Assembly (NCBI RefSeq): GCF_900107195.1
Contig: NZ_FNPB01000005.1
Location: 124,001 to 188,000, forward strand
DNA length: 64,000 nt
Direction: 5' to 3'
Origin: Halobellus clavatus
GTDB lineage: Archaea > Halobacteriota > Halobacteria > Halobacteriales > Haloferacaceae
Part shown: positions 43,352 to 52,458 of the stretch, piece by piece
Layout of the letters: the number at the start of each line of letters is the position of its first letter
How positions within the stretch are numbered: position 1 is the first letter of the stretch
Notes under the pieces: model-generated
What the model was told of the DNA's origin: nothing
Databases searched by the model: none
Seen by the model: only the letters and a program-made list of their open reading frames with translations
Position numbers and translations under genes: made by a program

Positions 43352-43417
43352 GCGATCTCGAGACGGATCGGCACGACGTCCGGATCGGACGGTCGGCGTC
43401 TTCGGGTCCGTCCCGGT

Positions 43418-43762
43418 TCAGCCGAAGAGGTTGCCGAGGCCCTCGCCGCTGGCCTCTTCGTCGTCGTCGCCTTCGTCGGCTTCCTCGGCCTCGTCGGCCT
43501 CGTCTTCGGCCTCGTCGGCGGCCTCGTCTTCCTCGTCGGCGGTCTCGACTTCGCCCGAAGCGCCACCCGCGGCGGGCGCGGGAGCGGCGGCGGCGGTCTC
43601 GACGGCTTCCTCGATGTCGACGTCCTCGAGCGCGGCGACGAGCGCCTTCACTCGGGACTCTTCGACGTCGACGCCGGCGGCCTCGAGGACCTCCGTGACG
43701 TTGTCTTCGTTGATCTCTTCGCCCGATTCGTTCAGGATGAGAGCTGCGTAAACGTATTCCAT
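43418..43762 (-). CDS. rpl12: Ribosomal stalk protein P1/L12
   Basis: 114 residues. The helical dimerisation domain [46 protein letters not shown] is followed by an Ala-rich hinge, a very acidic region and the factor-binding end EGLGNLFG, shared with L10. Six copies usually bind L10 on the stalk and recruit elongation factors. It is last in L1-L10-L12, 18 bp after L10. Confidence 0.97.
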   Translation of the reverse strand: MEYVYAALILNESGEEINEDNVTEVLEAAGVDVEESRVKALVAALEDVDIEEAVETAAAAPAPAAGGASGEVETADEEDEAADEAEDEADEAEEADEGDDDEEASGEGLGNLFG

Positions 43763-43780
43763 TGTTGTGTACCTCGTGTG

Positions 43781-44836
43781 TTATCCGAACATCGCGCCGA
43801 GTCCTTCGGCACCGTCGTCGTCATCGTCGTCGTCGGTCCCGCCGTCGTCGGCGTCAGTGTCCGCGTCGTCTTCGTCTGCCGATTCGTCTTCCTCGTCGCC
43901 CGCCTCGTCCGCCGCCTCGGCGGCCGGTTCGGGCGCCTCGACGCCCCGGAGTTCCTCCGGGAGCGCCTCCTCGTCGTCGATCTGGGCCGCGAGCGTGCGG
44001 ACCTGCGCGTCGGCTTTCGCGACGAGATCAGGCAGCACGTCGGGGTCTTCGATCGCGGCGAACAGGCCGAGGGCCTTCGCCTCGCCGGCGGCCTTCGAGA
44101 GCAGCGCCGGCGTCGACTCCGCCGTCGAGAACGCCGCGTTGACCGCGAGGTTCCGAGCGGCCGCCGCGGCGGACTCGACGTCCGCGCGGTACTCGTCGAT
44201 GTCGAGGGCGAGTTCCTCGGGCTCGAACAGGACGCCTTCGGAGAAGACGCCACGGAGGTCGAGACCGACCTCCTTGGGCTCGATACCGAGTTCGGCGAGG
44301 ACGGCTTCGAGGTCGCTCGAGACCTCCCCGCCGGCCTCCAGTACCTTCGAGTCCTCGGTGACCTGGATCGATCCGTCCTGGATGCGAGCCGCGGCACCGA
44401 CCTGCTGGAGTTCGCCCACGAACGGGCCGGGGTCGACGCCCGTGTCACCCTCGGGGATGACGATGTCGTTGGGCGCAACCTCGCCGGCGCTGATCGGCGC
44501 GGGCGTCTTCGAGGCTTCCAGCTGCTGGTAGAGCCCGAAGGGGTTGTCGTTGGTGCCGACGAATGCGACCTGGCCGGAGACGTACTCGGTCAGCTCTTCG
44601 AGACCGTCGTCGACCTCCTCGAGCGCGCGGACAGTGAGCGTGTTACGGCTCATCCGGAGCTCCGCGCTGCCGTGGAGTTCACGGCGCATACTCTGGAGCT
44701 GCCGGCTCGGGATGCCAGCGACGTCGACGATGCCGACCGACTGGTAGCGCTCGAGGAACTCGACGAGTTCGGCGACCTCCTCGCGCTTCCACTCCGGAAT
44801 CGTGTCAGTGCGCCGCGCGGAGGCACTCTCGCTCAT
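43781..44836 (-). CDS. rpl10: Ribosomal protein L10 (P0)
   Basis: 351 residues. The rRNA-binding domain contains [39 protein letters not shown], the archaeal insertion domain follows, and helical spine segments bind L12 dimers. The acidic tail ends EGLGAMFG, the same factor-binding end as in L12. Its ATG overlaps the L1 stop by 4 bp, so translation is coupled. Confidence 0.97.
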   Translation of the reverse strand: MSESASARRTDTIPEWKREEVAELVEFLERYQSVGIVDVAGIPSRQLQSMRRELHGSAELRMSRNTLTVRALEEVDDGLEELTEYVSGQVAFVGTNDNPFGLYQQLEASKTPAPISAGEVAPNDIVIPEGDTGVDPGPFVGELQQVGAAARIQDGSIQVTEDSKVLEAGGEVSSDLEAVLAELGIEPKEVGLDLRGVFSEGVLFEPEELALDIDEYRADVESAAAAARNLAVNAAFSTAESTPALLSKAAGEAKALGLFAAIEDPDVLPDLVAKADAQVRTLAAQIDDEEALPEELRGVEAPEPAAEAADEAGDEEDESADEDDADTDADDGGTDDDDDDDGAEGLGAMFG

Positions 44837-45471
44837 GCGGGTACCTCCACGGACGGGCCCATCGTCGTCTTCACGTACATCGAATCGATGTTGAGCGGGC
44901 CCTTCTCGAGGCTCGCTTCGAGACGACGGACGATGACGTCGACGTTGTCCGCGATCTCCTCGGCGTCCATGTCCTGAGCACCGACTCGGGTGTGGAACGT
45001 TCGGCGATCGCGGGAGCGGAGTTGCACCGTGTTCTTCATTCTATTCACCGTCTCGACGACGTCGTCGTCCGGTTGGAGCGGGGTCGGCATCTTCCCGCGC
45101 GGACCGAGGACCGTCCCTAAGTAGCGGCCGATGTCCTGCATCAGATCGGCTTCAGCCACGAAGAAGTCGGTCTCGTCCGCGAGGTCTTTTGCCGCGTCGG
45201 TGTCGTCTCCGAGCTCTTCGAGGTCGTCGCCGTCCAGAACCTGGTCGGCGGCCTCCTCGGCTCGGAGCGCTGTCTCACCGCTCGCGAAGACGACGATCTG
45301 CGTCTCCTGTCCGGTCCCGGACGGGAGAACGACAGACTCGTCGACACGTTTCGACGGGTCGTTTAGGTCGAGATCGCGCAGATTCACGGCGAGGTCTACC
45401 GTCTCACGGAAGTTCCGCGGGGGGGCCTCGTCGAGTGCGCGAGAGACTGCGTCAACTATCGTATCTGCCAT
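44833..45471 (-). CDS. rpl1: Ribosomal protein L1
   Basis: 212 residues, the normal archaeal length. Motifs: [36 protein letters not shown] at the start and [17 protein letters not shown] around residue 117, the RNA-binding loop of domain II. L1 binds 23S helix 77 and in archaea represses its own operon by binding the message. A strong SD (GGAGGTGA, plus 45475-45482) and a hairpin at 45481-45507 precede it. Confidence 0.97.
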   Translation of the reverse strand: MADTIVDAVSRALDEAPPRNFRETVDLAVNLRDLDLNDPSKRVDESVVLPSGTGQETQIVVFASGETALRAEEAADQVLDGDDLEELGDDTDAAKDLADETDFFVAEADLMQDIGRYLGTVLGPRGKMPTPLQPDDDVVETVNRMKNTVQLRSRDRRTFHTRVGAQDMDAEEIADNVDVIVRRLEASLEKGPLNIDSMYVKTTMGPSVEVPA

Positions 45472-45782
45472 TATTCACCTCCGTAGTACGCAGGATTGCT
45501 CCTACGGGTCAGTGAAACAGGCGTCTGCCTGTCTCGTCGAATCGAACGGGGATGGCGGACTTAAGTCCGTCGAAGCGGAGCCCGCGTACCGTCCGTTCTC
45601 GGCCCCGAACCGCCGGATTCGTGGGAATCGTGGACACGGACTGTCTCGGGACGGCTACGCACGGTGTCCGCTCCGACCGGGAGACGTCTCGGTCGCCAGA
45701 GCCGAAAACGAGCGATGATAGCGAGATTTCAGCGCTCGACGCGCGGAAGCCGGATTGAGACGACCGCCCACCGCGGAGCCCT
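45472..45782 (-). promoter_or_regulatory. Leader and promoter region of the L1-L10-L12 operon
   Basis: 311 bp without a gene. On the minus strand, the last part carries a 27-nt hairpin and the SD of L1. Further up, ACTTAAGTCC at about 45559-45568 is a TATA-like element, giving a leader of about 65-70 nt, long for haloarchaea, as expected for a regulated ribosomal operon. The rest shows no further feature. Confidence 0.5.
45481..45507 (-). promoter_or_regulatory. Candidate L1 autoregulatory hairpin
   Basis: On the minus strand the leader can fold into an outer stem CCGU/ACGG, an asymmetric loop GCGUACU, an inner stem AGGA/UCCU and a GCAA tetraloop. The hairpin overlaps the SD, so a protein bound there would block initiation. 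Archaeal L1 is known to bind such a kinked stem in its own message. The exact L1 contact bases were not checked. Confidence 0.55.
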
Positions 45783-45908
45783 ATGAGACGACGCACCTTC
45801 GTCGCAACTGCGGCCGGGGCCGGGAGCGTCCTGCTCGCCGGCTGTTCCGGCGGGGGCAGCGGGGACGGCGGCGGGGACGGCGGACAGCCGACCGAGTCCG
45901 GGGCCTGA
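45783..45908 (+). CDS. 41-residue lipoprotein (orphan or remnant)
   Basis: ATG at 45783 to TGA at 45906 encodes MRRRTFVATAAGAGSVLLAG, then a lipobox Cys and a Gly/Ser/Asp-rich tail. The signal is Tat-like (RRRTF) and the lipobox LAGC is perfect, but the protein ends after only 20 residues past the Cys, where haloarchaeal lipoproteins normally continue into a folded domain. Either it is a genuine micro-lipoprotein or the exported domain has been lost. It sits between L1 and L11 on the opposite strand. Confidence 0.55.
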   Translation: MRRRTFVATAAGAGSVLLAGCSGGGSGDGGGDGGQPTESGA

Positions 45909-46085
45909 CCGGGTTCGCCGCGCTTCGGGTTGACTCTGTTCGTTGGACGTCGATGTGACCGAGCGGGCTCTCGCGACCCGAATGCGGGTGGCTAGAGACG
46001 TGGCTCGGAGCTGTGAATCGTGTCGAAACGGTACCCGAGTCGGAGCAGAGGACCGACGTTCCCGCGAACGGCTGCGATTTCTCCG

Positions 46086-46562
46086 TTATTCGGCGAAGAC
46101 GTCGTCGTACTCGCCGTCTTCCATCCGCTCTTTGAACTCGCGCGGATTGTTGCCTTCGATCGTGACTCCGAGCGAGGTACACGTTCCGACGACTTCTTTC
46201 GCTGCGTTGAACGAGTCGTACGAGAGCAGATCCGAGGACTTCTGCTCGGCGATCTTCTTCACCTGCTCGACCTCGAGGTCGGCGACGAAGTTCTCCTGCG
46301 GTTCGCCCGACCCCGTCTCGAAGCCGGCTTCGTCTTTGACGAGTTCGGCCGTCGGCGGAACGCCGACAGAGATGGAGAAGGCGCCGTCGTCCTCGTATTC
46401 GACGGTCACGGGAACTTCCATCCCGTCGAACGCCGCCGTCTCCTCGTTGATCTCCTGGACGACGTCCTGAACGTTCACGGGGGTGGGGCCGAGTTCCGGA
46501 CCGAGCGGCGGACCGGGATTGGCCTCTCCGCCGGGAACGAGTACTTCGATGGTTCCAGCCAT
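46086..46562 (-). CDS. rpl11: Ribosomal protein L11
   Basis: 158 residues. GTIEVLVPGGEANPGPPLGPELGPTPVNVQDVVQEINEETAAFDG shows the Gly/Pro-rich L11 N-domain, and the C-terminal domain binds the GTPase-associated rRNA. It lies upstream of L1 but is separated by 614 bp and a small opposite gene, matching the separate L11 transcript known in Halobacterium. TATA-like TTAAAAG (minus strand, about 46588-46594) is 26-32 nt before the ATG. Confidence 0.97.
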   Translation of the reverse strand: MAGTIEVLVPGGEANPGPPLGPELGPTPVNVQDVVQEINEETAAFDGMEVPVTVEYEDDGAFSISVGVPPTAELVKDEAGFETGSGEPQENFVADLEVEQVKKIAEQKSSDLLSYDSFNAAKEVVGTCTSLGVTIEGNNPREFKERMEDGEYDDVFAE

Positions 46563-46731
46563 ACCTCACAACACCCTGCGCCGACTTTTAACGGTTTTCT
46601 TTCGACCGAACGGCCGTGTCAGGGTTCGACACGCTCGTCGCCGTCGACCGACAGTTGGCTCTTCGTGCCGTCGCTTCCATCGACACTAACGTCCACAACG
46701 GTTTTTTGTCGGTTGGCGGTGGATATGTGAT

Positions 46732-47199
46732 ATGAGCAACAAATCAATCACGCTGCTCGAACTGCACCTGCACGACGGATTCGACTTCACCGCCACCGCC
46801 GAGAACACGGCCCCTGCGATCGGCAGTCTGGGCGGCCTATTCAGATCGGACGACACCGACGACGACGCCGCTGTCGACGGTGCGGGTGACACCGACGACG
46901 CTGCCGACGACGGTGAGGAGGCGCTCGACACCGACGACGCTGCCGACGACGGTGAGGGAACGCTCGCGGCCGGCGACGCCGCCACCGACGGTGAGGAGGC
47001 GCTCGACGACGCTGCCGACGACACCGCAGTCTCAGGCGCCGATGCGCCGTCCGGGGACGACGACGATAGCGTCGTCAGTTCGGGCCCCGTCCTCGCGGCC
47101 GGCCTCCTGTTGCTGGCCCTCGTGGCCGCCGTGGCACTCGCGTACTCGAAGCAGGGCGACGACGGCACCGAAAGAGCCGACGTCGACGACGAGGAGTGA
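46732..47199 (+). CDS. Acidic repeat protein with C-terminal membrane anchor
   Basis: 155 residues. MSNKSITLLELHLHDGFDFTATAENTAPAIG is an ordered start, and GGLFRSDD leads into a very acidic region of repeats (DTDDAADDGEEAL and variants). VLAAGLLLLALVAAVALAYSK is a single membrane helix, ending in an acidic cytosolic or outer tail. No signal peptide, so the acidic part is probably cytoplasmic. Family not named; divergent from L11. Confidence 0.72.
   Translation: MSNKSITLLELHLHDGFDFTATAENTAPAIGSLGGLFRSDDTDDDAAVDGAGDTDDAADDGEEALDTDDAADDGEGTLAAGDAATDGEEALDDAADDTAVSGADAPSGDDDDSVVSSGPVLAAGLLLLALVAAVALAYSKQGDDGTERADVDDEE
46891..47007 (+). repeat. Three 39-bp repeats in the acidic membrane protein gene
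   Basis: Units starting at 46891, 46930 and 46969 encode TDDAADDGE(E/G)(A/T)L-type 13-residue repeats. The first two are almost identical; the third has diverged (GDAATDGEEALD). This looks like slippage-prone coding DNA. Confidence 0.8.
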
Positions 47200-47235
47200 G
47201 GCCGCCGGTCGTCTGCGCTATGCAACGGCCTGCTC

Positions 47236-47271
47236 TGCGCCACCCGTCTGTTTTGCGCCACCCGTCTGCGC
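47236..47271 (+). repeat. 18-bp direct repeat upstream of mvk
   Basis: TGCGCCACCCGTCTG occurs at 47236-47250 and again at 47254-47268, with TGCGCC a third time at 47272, so an 18-bp unit. The 15-bp matches are exact. It lies 55-90 nt before the mevalonate kinase start. Confidence 0.8.
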
Positions 47272-47323
47272 TGCGCCGCCGCCGGTCGGATGGCTTAAGC
47301 GGGACCCCCCGCATTCGTCCCGT

Positions 47324-48391
47324 ATGACCGTCTCGAGCGCCCCCGGGAAGGTGTACCTCTTCGGGGAGCACGCGGTCGTCTACGGCGAACCGGCGGTCCC
47401 CTGCGCCATCGAGCGCCGGGCGACGGTCACCGTCGACGCCCGCGAGGACGACCACATCAGAGTCGAGGCCCGAGACCTGAGCCTCGACGGGTTCACCGTC
47501 GAGTACGCCGGCGATACGGCGGAGCGTCCCGACGTCGACGTTCCGGAAGGCCTCGTCGACGCCGCGATGGGCTACATCGACGCTGCCGTCGAACAGGCGC
47601 GCGACGCGGCCGACGCCCCCGACGCGGGGTTCGATATCACCGTCGAGAGCGAGATCCCGCTCGGCGCGGGACTGGGCTCGTCGGCCGCTGTCGTCGTCGC
47701 CGGCATCGACGCGGCCACCCGGGAACTCGGCGTCGAACTCAGCCCGGCGGACATCGCCGACCGCGCCTACCGCGCGGAGTACGACGTACAGGACGGGCAA
47801 GCGTCGCGCGCGGACACGTTCTGCTCGGCCATAGGCGGAGCCGTCCGCGTCGAGGGCGACGACTGCCGGCGGATCGAGGCGCCGAACCTCCCCTTCGTCG
47901 TCGGGTTCGACGGCGGTGCGGGCGATACGGGCGAACTGGTCGCGGGCGTGCGAACGCTCCGCGAGGAGTACGACTTCGCCGCCGATACCGTCGAGAGCAT
48001 CGGCGACATCGTTCGATCGGGCGAAGCACTCCTCGCCGACGCCGACCCAGATTCCGAGCCGACGCCCGAACTGCTCGCTGAGCTCGGCCGCCTGATGGAC
48101 TTCGATCACGGCTTGCTCGAAGCGCTCGGTGTCTCCTCGCGCACGCTCGATAATATGGTGTGGGCCGCCCGAGAGGCCGGCGCGCACGGCGCGAAACTCA
48201 CCGGTGCGGGCGGCGGCGGCTGCATCGTCGCGCTCGATGCGACGCCGGAAACCCGGACTGCGCTCCGCTACACCGCCGAGTGTCGCGACACGTTCCGAGC
48301 CGAACTGGATCGGGAAGGCGTCCGCGCGGAGTCGGCCTCGGACCCCGACGGCGACACCGACGCGGACGGGACCGGGGGCGATCGGACGTGA
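47324..48391 (+). CDS. mvk: Mevalonate kinase
   Basis: 355 residues from the ATG at 47324. GHMP motifs: SSAPGKVYLFGEHAVVYGEPAVPCAIERRATVTV, the phosphate loop PLGAGLGSSAAVVVAGIDAATREL and AKLTGAGGGGCIVALDATPET. It phosphorylates mevalonate for archaeal isoprenoid lipids. The frame is open upstream from 46880 but that part is Arg/Pro-rich, non-coding style. The IPK gene overlaps its stop by 4 bp (GTGA), consistent with the haloarchaeal alternative mevalonate route. TATA-like TTAAGC at about 47295-47300. Confidence 0.96.
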   Translation: MTVSSAPGKVYLFGEHAVVYGEPAVPCAIERRATVTVDAREDDHIRVEARDLSLDGFTVEYAGDTAERPDVDVPEGLVDAAMGYIDAAVEQARDAADAPDAGFDITVESEIPLGAGLGSSAAVVVAGIDAATRELGVELSPADIADRAYRAEYDVQDGQASRADTFCSAIGGAVRVEGDDCRRIEAPNLPFVVGFDGGAGDTGELVAGVRTLREEYDFAADTVESIGDIVRSGEALLADADPDSEPTPELLAELGRLMDFDHGLLEALGVSSRTLDNMVWAAREAGAHGAKLTGAGGGGCIVALDATPETRTALRYTAECRDTFRAELDREGVRAESASDPDGDTDADGTGGDRT

Positions 48392-49134
48392 CTGTCGTCC
48401 TCAAACTCGGCGGCAGCGTCGTCACCGACAAGGAGACGCCCGAGACGGTCGACGACGACGCGCTCGACGCCGCCGTGGACGCAATCGGCGACGCCGCCCT
48501 CGACCGCCTCGTCCTCGTGCACGGCGGCGGGAGTTTCGGCCACTACCAGGCCGACAGACACGGCGTCAGTCTCTCGGTGGGGAGTCACGACGCTCCCGGC
48601 GTCTGGGCGATCCACGACGCGATGCGCCGACTGAACGACGTGATCGTCGAGCGCCTCCAGGCGGCCGGCGTCCCGGCGCTCCCGGTCCACCCGCTGTCGG
48701 TCGCCGTTCGTGACGCGAACGCGGATCTGACGCTCCCGCTCGAACCGACTCGGACGATGCTCGCAGAGGGGTTCGTCCCGGTTCTCCACGGCGACGTCGT
48801 CGCAGAGGCGGAAGCGGGCGCGACCATCATCAGCGGCGACGAACTGGTGACGCGCCTCGCCACCGGGCTCTCCGCGGACCGCGTCGGTCTCTGCTCGACG
48901 GTCCCGGGCGTCTACGACGACGACGGCGCGGTGATCCCGCGAATCTCCGGGTTCGCGCAGGTCGATGCCGTCCTCGGGGGCTCAGAGTCGACCGACGTGA
49001 CCGGGGGAATGGCCGAGAAGGTCCGGGCGCTCTTGGCACTCGATTCGCCCGCCCAGATCTTCGGCCCCGAGTCGCTCCCGGCGTTTCTGGCCGGCGAGTC
49101 GGCCGGCACCGTCGTCGACGGCGGGGCCGAGTGA
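48388..49134 (+). CDS. ipk: Isopentenyl phosphate kinase
   Basis: 248 residues from a GTG that overlaps the mvk stop. Amino-acid-kinase fold: K6 in VVLKLGGSVVTDK, the IPK-specific His (H52) in VHGGGSFGHYQAD, and ISGDELVTRLATGL plus FGPESL-type ending (SPAQIFGPESLPAFL). It turns isopentenyl phosphate into isopentenyl diphosphate, the last step of the archaeal mevalonate pathway via phosphomevalonate decarboxylase; that decarboxylase is not in the window. Confidence 0.95.
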   Translation: MTVVLKLGGSVVTDKETPETVDDDALDAAVDAIGDAALDRLVLVHGGGSFGHYQADRHGVSLSVGSHDAPGVWAIHDAMRRLNDVIVERLQAAGVPALPVHPLSVAVRDANADLTLPLEPTRTMLAEGFVPVLHGDVVAEAEAGATIISGDELVTRLATGLSADRVGLCSTVPGVYDDDGAVIPRISGFAQVDAVLGGSESTDVTGGMAEKVRALLALDSPAQIFGPESLPAFLAGESAGTVVDGGAE

Positions 49135-49398
49135 CGGCCGGAACCGATAGAGCCCGCTCGTCCGGGAGCATCGGCTTCAGGCGGTCACTAGCTCCCTGCT
49201 GCGCGGCCGCTCCGGAACTGCTGATTCCTCGACGAATCGGCCGCGTTGTGTGGTTTCCGTCGTGATCACAGACGGAATCTCGTGTCTGCACAGAAATTCT
49301 TCAATATACGTATTTTCTGGATGATCGTCTATTCTCCGGTGCGATAGTAATACGAATACGGAAGAGTTATCAGTCGAGGAGACGTTCGTTGTATTGCA
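49135..49398 (+). promoter_or_regulatory. AT-rich upstream region of cspA
   Basis: 264 bp without a gene. The last 120 bp are AT-rich against the local average and contain the palindrome ATACGTAT at about 49305-49312 and two further TACGAATACG/AATACG-type repeats near 49350. TATA and GAGGA (49376-49380) precede the start. Confidence 0.5.
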
Positions 49399-49593
49399 AT
49401 GGCAAACGGTAAGGTTGATTTCTTCAACGACACAGGCGGTTACGGTTTCATCTCGACGGACGACTCTGACGACGACGTGTTCTTCCACATGGAAGACGTT
49501 GGCGGCGAGGATCTGACCGAAGGGACGGAGATCGATTTCGAAATTGAACAGGCCCCCAAGGGCCCCCGCGCGACGAACGTCGTCCGCAACTAA
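49399..49593 (+). CDS. cspA: Cold shock protein (CspA family)
   Basis: 64 residues: ANGKVDFFNDTGGYGFISTDDSDDDVFFHMEDVGGEDLTEGTEIDFEIEQAPKGPRATNVVRN. The RNP motifs are GYGFI and VFFHM; the family is a nucleic-acid chaperone. It lacks the usual KW after the first glycine (here KVDFF) and has an acidic Asp run, as in other haloarchaeal CspA. A TATA-like AGTTATCAG (about 49364-49372) lies about 30 nt upstream, in an unusually AT-rich 260-bp gap. Confidence 0.95.
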   Translation: MANGKVDFFNDTGGYGFISTDDSDDDVFFHMEDVGGEDLTEGTEIDFEIEQAPKGPRATNVVRN

Positions 49594-49697
49594 ACGCTAC
49601 GTTTCGTACGATCGCTTCACGGCGACACGACGGCTCAACGTTTTTCTGATACCTGCGCCCCGAGAGCGCCAGCGATGGCGATCGCGACGGCTTGACG

Positions 49698-50633
49698 CTA
49701 CGAGTCTTCGAGCCACTCGTTCCGCGCCGCCCACGGCCGGAGTATCGCGTAGACGGCCTCGTTCATCGGCACCGCGATGTCGTGCTCGCGGGCCCGGCGG
49801 ATGATCGCGCCGTGGAGCCCGTCGAGTTCCATCGGTTTCTCGTGCGTCAGGTCGTAGTGCAGTGACGAGTACGAGTCCCCGTCGAGTCCCTCGGCGAACT
49901 CCATCCACTCCTCGACGGTCTCGTCGGTCAACTCGACGCCGGCGGCCCGCCCGACGCGACAGACCTCCTCGAAGAGCCGGCGGTACATCTCCCAGGACGC
50001 CTCGTGGCCGCGGACGTCGCCGAGCGGGAGTCGAGTCGCTGCTGTCATTCCCGCGTGGGCACAGATGAACGCCGCCTTCTCCCAGAGTTCTGTCCGGATC
50101 GACGTCGACGCCTCGGCGCTCACGCCGTCGGCGCGCTCGCACCACTCGACGAATCGCTCGACGCGCTCGCTGTGCGACCCGTCGAGTTCGCCGACGGTGA
50201 AGCTCGTCGGGCCGCCCGTGTGCTCGATGACGCCGGGTTCCGCGATGGTCGAAAAGATGTAGGAGACGCCCCCGAGGACGTGTTCGCGGCCGATTTCGTC
50301 GGCGATGAGCCGCTCGTTGTCGACGCCGTTCTGTAGCGAGAGCACGGCGGTGTCCTCGCCGACGAGCGGATCCAGGTCCTGTGCGGCCGCCTCGGTGTCG
50401 TACGATTTCACGGTGAACAGGACGTAGTCGCACGGCCCGACATCCGCCGGGTCGTCGGTCGCGGGCACGTCGACGGCGAAATCGCCAGCGACGCTCTCCA
50501 CGCGGATGCCGTCCTCACGGAGTGCGTCGAGGTGTTCCCCCCGAGCGATCAGGTGGACGTCGGCACCAGCCTGTGCGAGCCGGCCGCCGAGGTAGCCGCC
50601 CACGCCGCCCGCACCGTAGACGGCGATCGTCAT
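49698..50633 (-). CDS. panE: 2-dehydropantoate 2-reductase-family protein
   Basis: 311 residues from the ATG at 50633. NADPH-binding GAGGVGGYLGGRLAQAGADVHLIARGEHLDALREDGIRV, LFTVKSYDTEAAAQDL (catalytic Lys), LQNGVDNERLI and the C-terminal ELDGLHGAIIRRAREHDIAVPMNEAVYAIL are all typical. The family reduces ketopantoate to pantoate for coenzyme A. Archaeal CoA synthesis uses this step, but several PanE paralogues exist, so the substrate is probable rather than sure. Confidence 0.88.
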   Translation of the reverse strand: MTIAVYGAGGVGGYLGGRLAQAGADVHLIARGEHLDALREDGIRVESVAGDFAVDVPATDDPADVGPCDYVLFTVKSYDTEAAAQDLDPLVGEDTAVLSLQNGVDNERLIADEIGREHVLGGVSYIFSTIAEPGVIEHTGGPTSFTVGELDGSHSERVERFVEWCERADGVSAEASTSIRTELWEKAAFICAHAGMTAATRLPLGDVRGHEASWEMYRRLFEEVCRVGRAAGVELTDETVEEWMEFAEGLDGDSYSSLHYDLTHEKPMELDGLHGAIIRRAREHDIAVPMNEAVYAILRPWAARNEWLEDS

Positions 50634-50972
50634 TCGGTACCCTCCATCCGTGCAGTGGTTCGTGTGGCGGTCACTCTCGACGGGTTGTGGTTGAATCCCG
50701 TTAATTATTCCCACCGACCACCCTCCGGTGTGGCGGTCCCTCTCCGGTGCCGACCACGACCGCACGCTTCTCGTGGCAGATCACGCCGAGCGACTTCCGG
50801 GATCGTCCCACTTTCAGACCCCGTTCACAGATCACATTCCTCGATCGTCGAGGACCCACGTGTGGCACACGGCGTCGATCACGTCACGAGTGCGTCCTGA
50901 TCCGTTGGGACACCCGCCGAGTACTGCCGCCCCACCTGGAACTTCCTGCCGCCGCTGGGTGATCCTCAGCCG
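50634..50972 (-). promoter_or_regulatory. 339-bp intergenic region upstream of panE
   Basis: No gene seen. On the minus strand GGGAATAATTAACGGG (about 50701-50716) is a TATA-like element about 70-80 nt before the panE start. The rest is of normal GC and shows no repeat. Confidence 0.4.
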
Positions 50973-52334
50973 CTATCCGTCGTGGCTGACCGCGGAGTTG
51001 AGGTTTCGCTCCAGCGCTTCGACGCTGTGACGGATCTCGGCGACCTGGTCGGTCTGTCGCTGATTGGCGGCGGCGAGTTCGGCGACCTCCTCGGCGATTC
51101 GCTCGACGCCTTCGACGGTCGTTCCCAGCATCGCGGAGATGTCTTCCGCGCTCGTCGCCTGCTCGTCGGTTGCGGTTGCGATCTGCTCTAACTGCTCTGA
51201 GACGTCCGCGATCGCGTCCTGGATCTCGCGCTGGTTCGCGTTCACGGTCTCGATCTGGGCCTCGATCTCGTCGACGCGCTGGGCGGTCTGTTCGACCCCG
51301 TCGACGGTCTGGGTCGCGATCGTCGCGACCGACTCGACGAGTCCTTCGATCCGCTCGGCCTCCTGCTTCGACTCCGTCGCCAGCGATTTCACTTCGTCGG
51401 CGACGACGGCGAAGCCCTCCCCAGCCTCACCGGCGCGCGCGGCCTCGATCGACGCGTTCAACGCCAGGATGTTGATCTGGTCGGCGATGTCGTCGATCAC
51501 GGCCACGACGTCGTCGATCTCCTCGACACGATCGGCGAGATCCGCTGCGTCGTCCGCCATCCGGTCGCTCGCGTCGGCGACGTCTTCGACCGTGCCCAGC
51601 AGTTCGGTCGTCGATGCCTCAGAGTCCGCCGCGAGGTCGGCGGTCTCGGAGCTCTGCGTCGAGATGGTCTCGACGCTCGCGGCGACCTCCTCGGTGGTCG
51701 CGCTGAACGTCTGGATCTCGTCGTCGACCTCCCGGACGTGTTCGGCCTCCTGTTCGGCCACGTCGGCGATCACGTCGACGTTCTCTGTCACCTGCGAGGA
51801 GGTTCCTTCGAGGTCGCGGACCGTCGACTCGAGTTCCTCCTGGACCTGCTCTTGGACCCGCTGCATAGACTTGCGCTGTTCGACGAGGTCTGTAACCCGG
51901 GTGACGACCTCGAACGCGCCCACGACGTCCCCGTCTGGGCCCTCGAGCGGGACGCTCTTGGCTCTGATGTGCCAGTCTTCGCCGTCGGGGTGTGAGCCGG
52001 ATCTGATCTCCGCTTCCCGGATCGCCTCTCCGGACTCCATCACGGTCTCTGCGAGCGTTTCGCTCTCGCTCTCGGTCCCGACGAGTTCGTAAGCGTGCTC
52101 GCCGACTGCCTCGTCGGCCGAAACTCCGAGGAACGACTCGTTCACCTCGTTCCACTGGGTCACCCGGCCCCCCGCGTCGACGGTGAACGCCGGATCGGGG
52201 AATTGCGCTATCAGTTCCTCGAAGAGATGCCGCCAGTAGTCTCGTTCCCTCCGGTACTGTTCTGCTTCGCTCGCGCTGTCGGAAACGTCCGGGGCCAAGG
52301 TCGCTTCGCTGGAGACGCGGGCTTGCTGTGCCAT
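50973..52334 (-). CDS. Soluble PAS-domain chemotaxis transducer (methyl-accepting protein)
   Basis: 453 residues from the ATG at 52334. There is no membrane segment. Residues 40-155 form a PAS domain (HLFEELIAQFPDPAFTVDAGGRVTQWNEVNESFLGVSADEAVGEHAYELVG, with a PAC-like IRAKSVPLEGPDGDVVGAFEVVTRVTD). A long coiled coil then forms the signalling domain, with the hairpin tip INILALNASIEAARAGEAGEGFAVVADEVKSLA near residues 290-320. It should feed CheA/CheW from the cytoplasm, sensing redox, light or a cofactor. No che genes are nearby. TATA-like GATATAAAC about 30-38 nt upstream. Confidence 0.92.
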   Translation of the reverse strand: MAQQARVSSEATLAPDVSDSASEAEQYRRERDYWRHLFEELIAQFPDPAFTVDAGGRVTQWNEVNESFLGVSADEAVGEHAYELVGTESESETLAETVMESGEAIREAEIRSGSHPDGEDWHIRAKSVPLEGPDGDVVGAFEVVTRVTDLVEQRKSMQRVQEQVQEELESTVRDLEGTSSQVTENVDVIADVAEQEAEHVREVDDEIQTFSATTEEVAASVETISTQSSETADLAADSEASTTELLGTVEDVADASDRMADDAADLADRVEEIDDVVAVIDDIADQINILALNASIEAARAGEAGEGFAVVADEVKSLATESKQEAERIEGLVESVATIATQTVDGVEQTAQRVDEIEAQIETVNANQREIQDAIADVSEQLEQIATATDEQATSAEDISAMLGTTVEGVERIAEEVAELAAANQRQTDQVAEIRHSVEALERNLNSAVSHDG

Positions 52335-52458
52335 TACTTCACGCACCTCGATGGAGGTATTTCAGTTTATATCCCTAAATATCAGTACTGATTCCCTTGT
52401 CGTTGGAGACCACCCGACGGATCCGGAGGTGGATTCCGTCGGCTGGCAATGGAGGCCG

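Noticed and set aside
49177-49488. Minus-strand frame over the cspA promoter and start
   Set aside because: Overlaps the real cspA gene and the AT-rich promoter; no motif.
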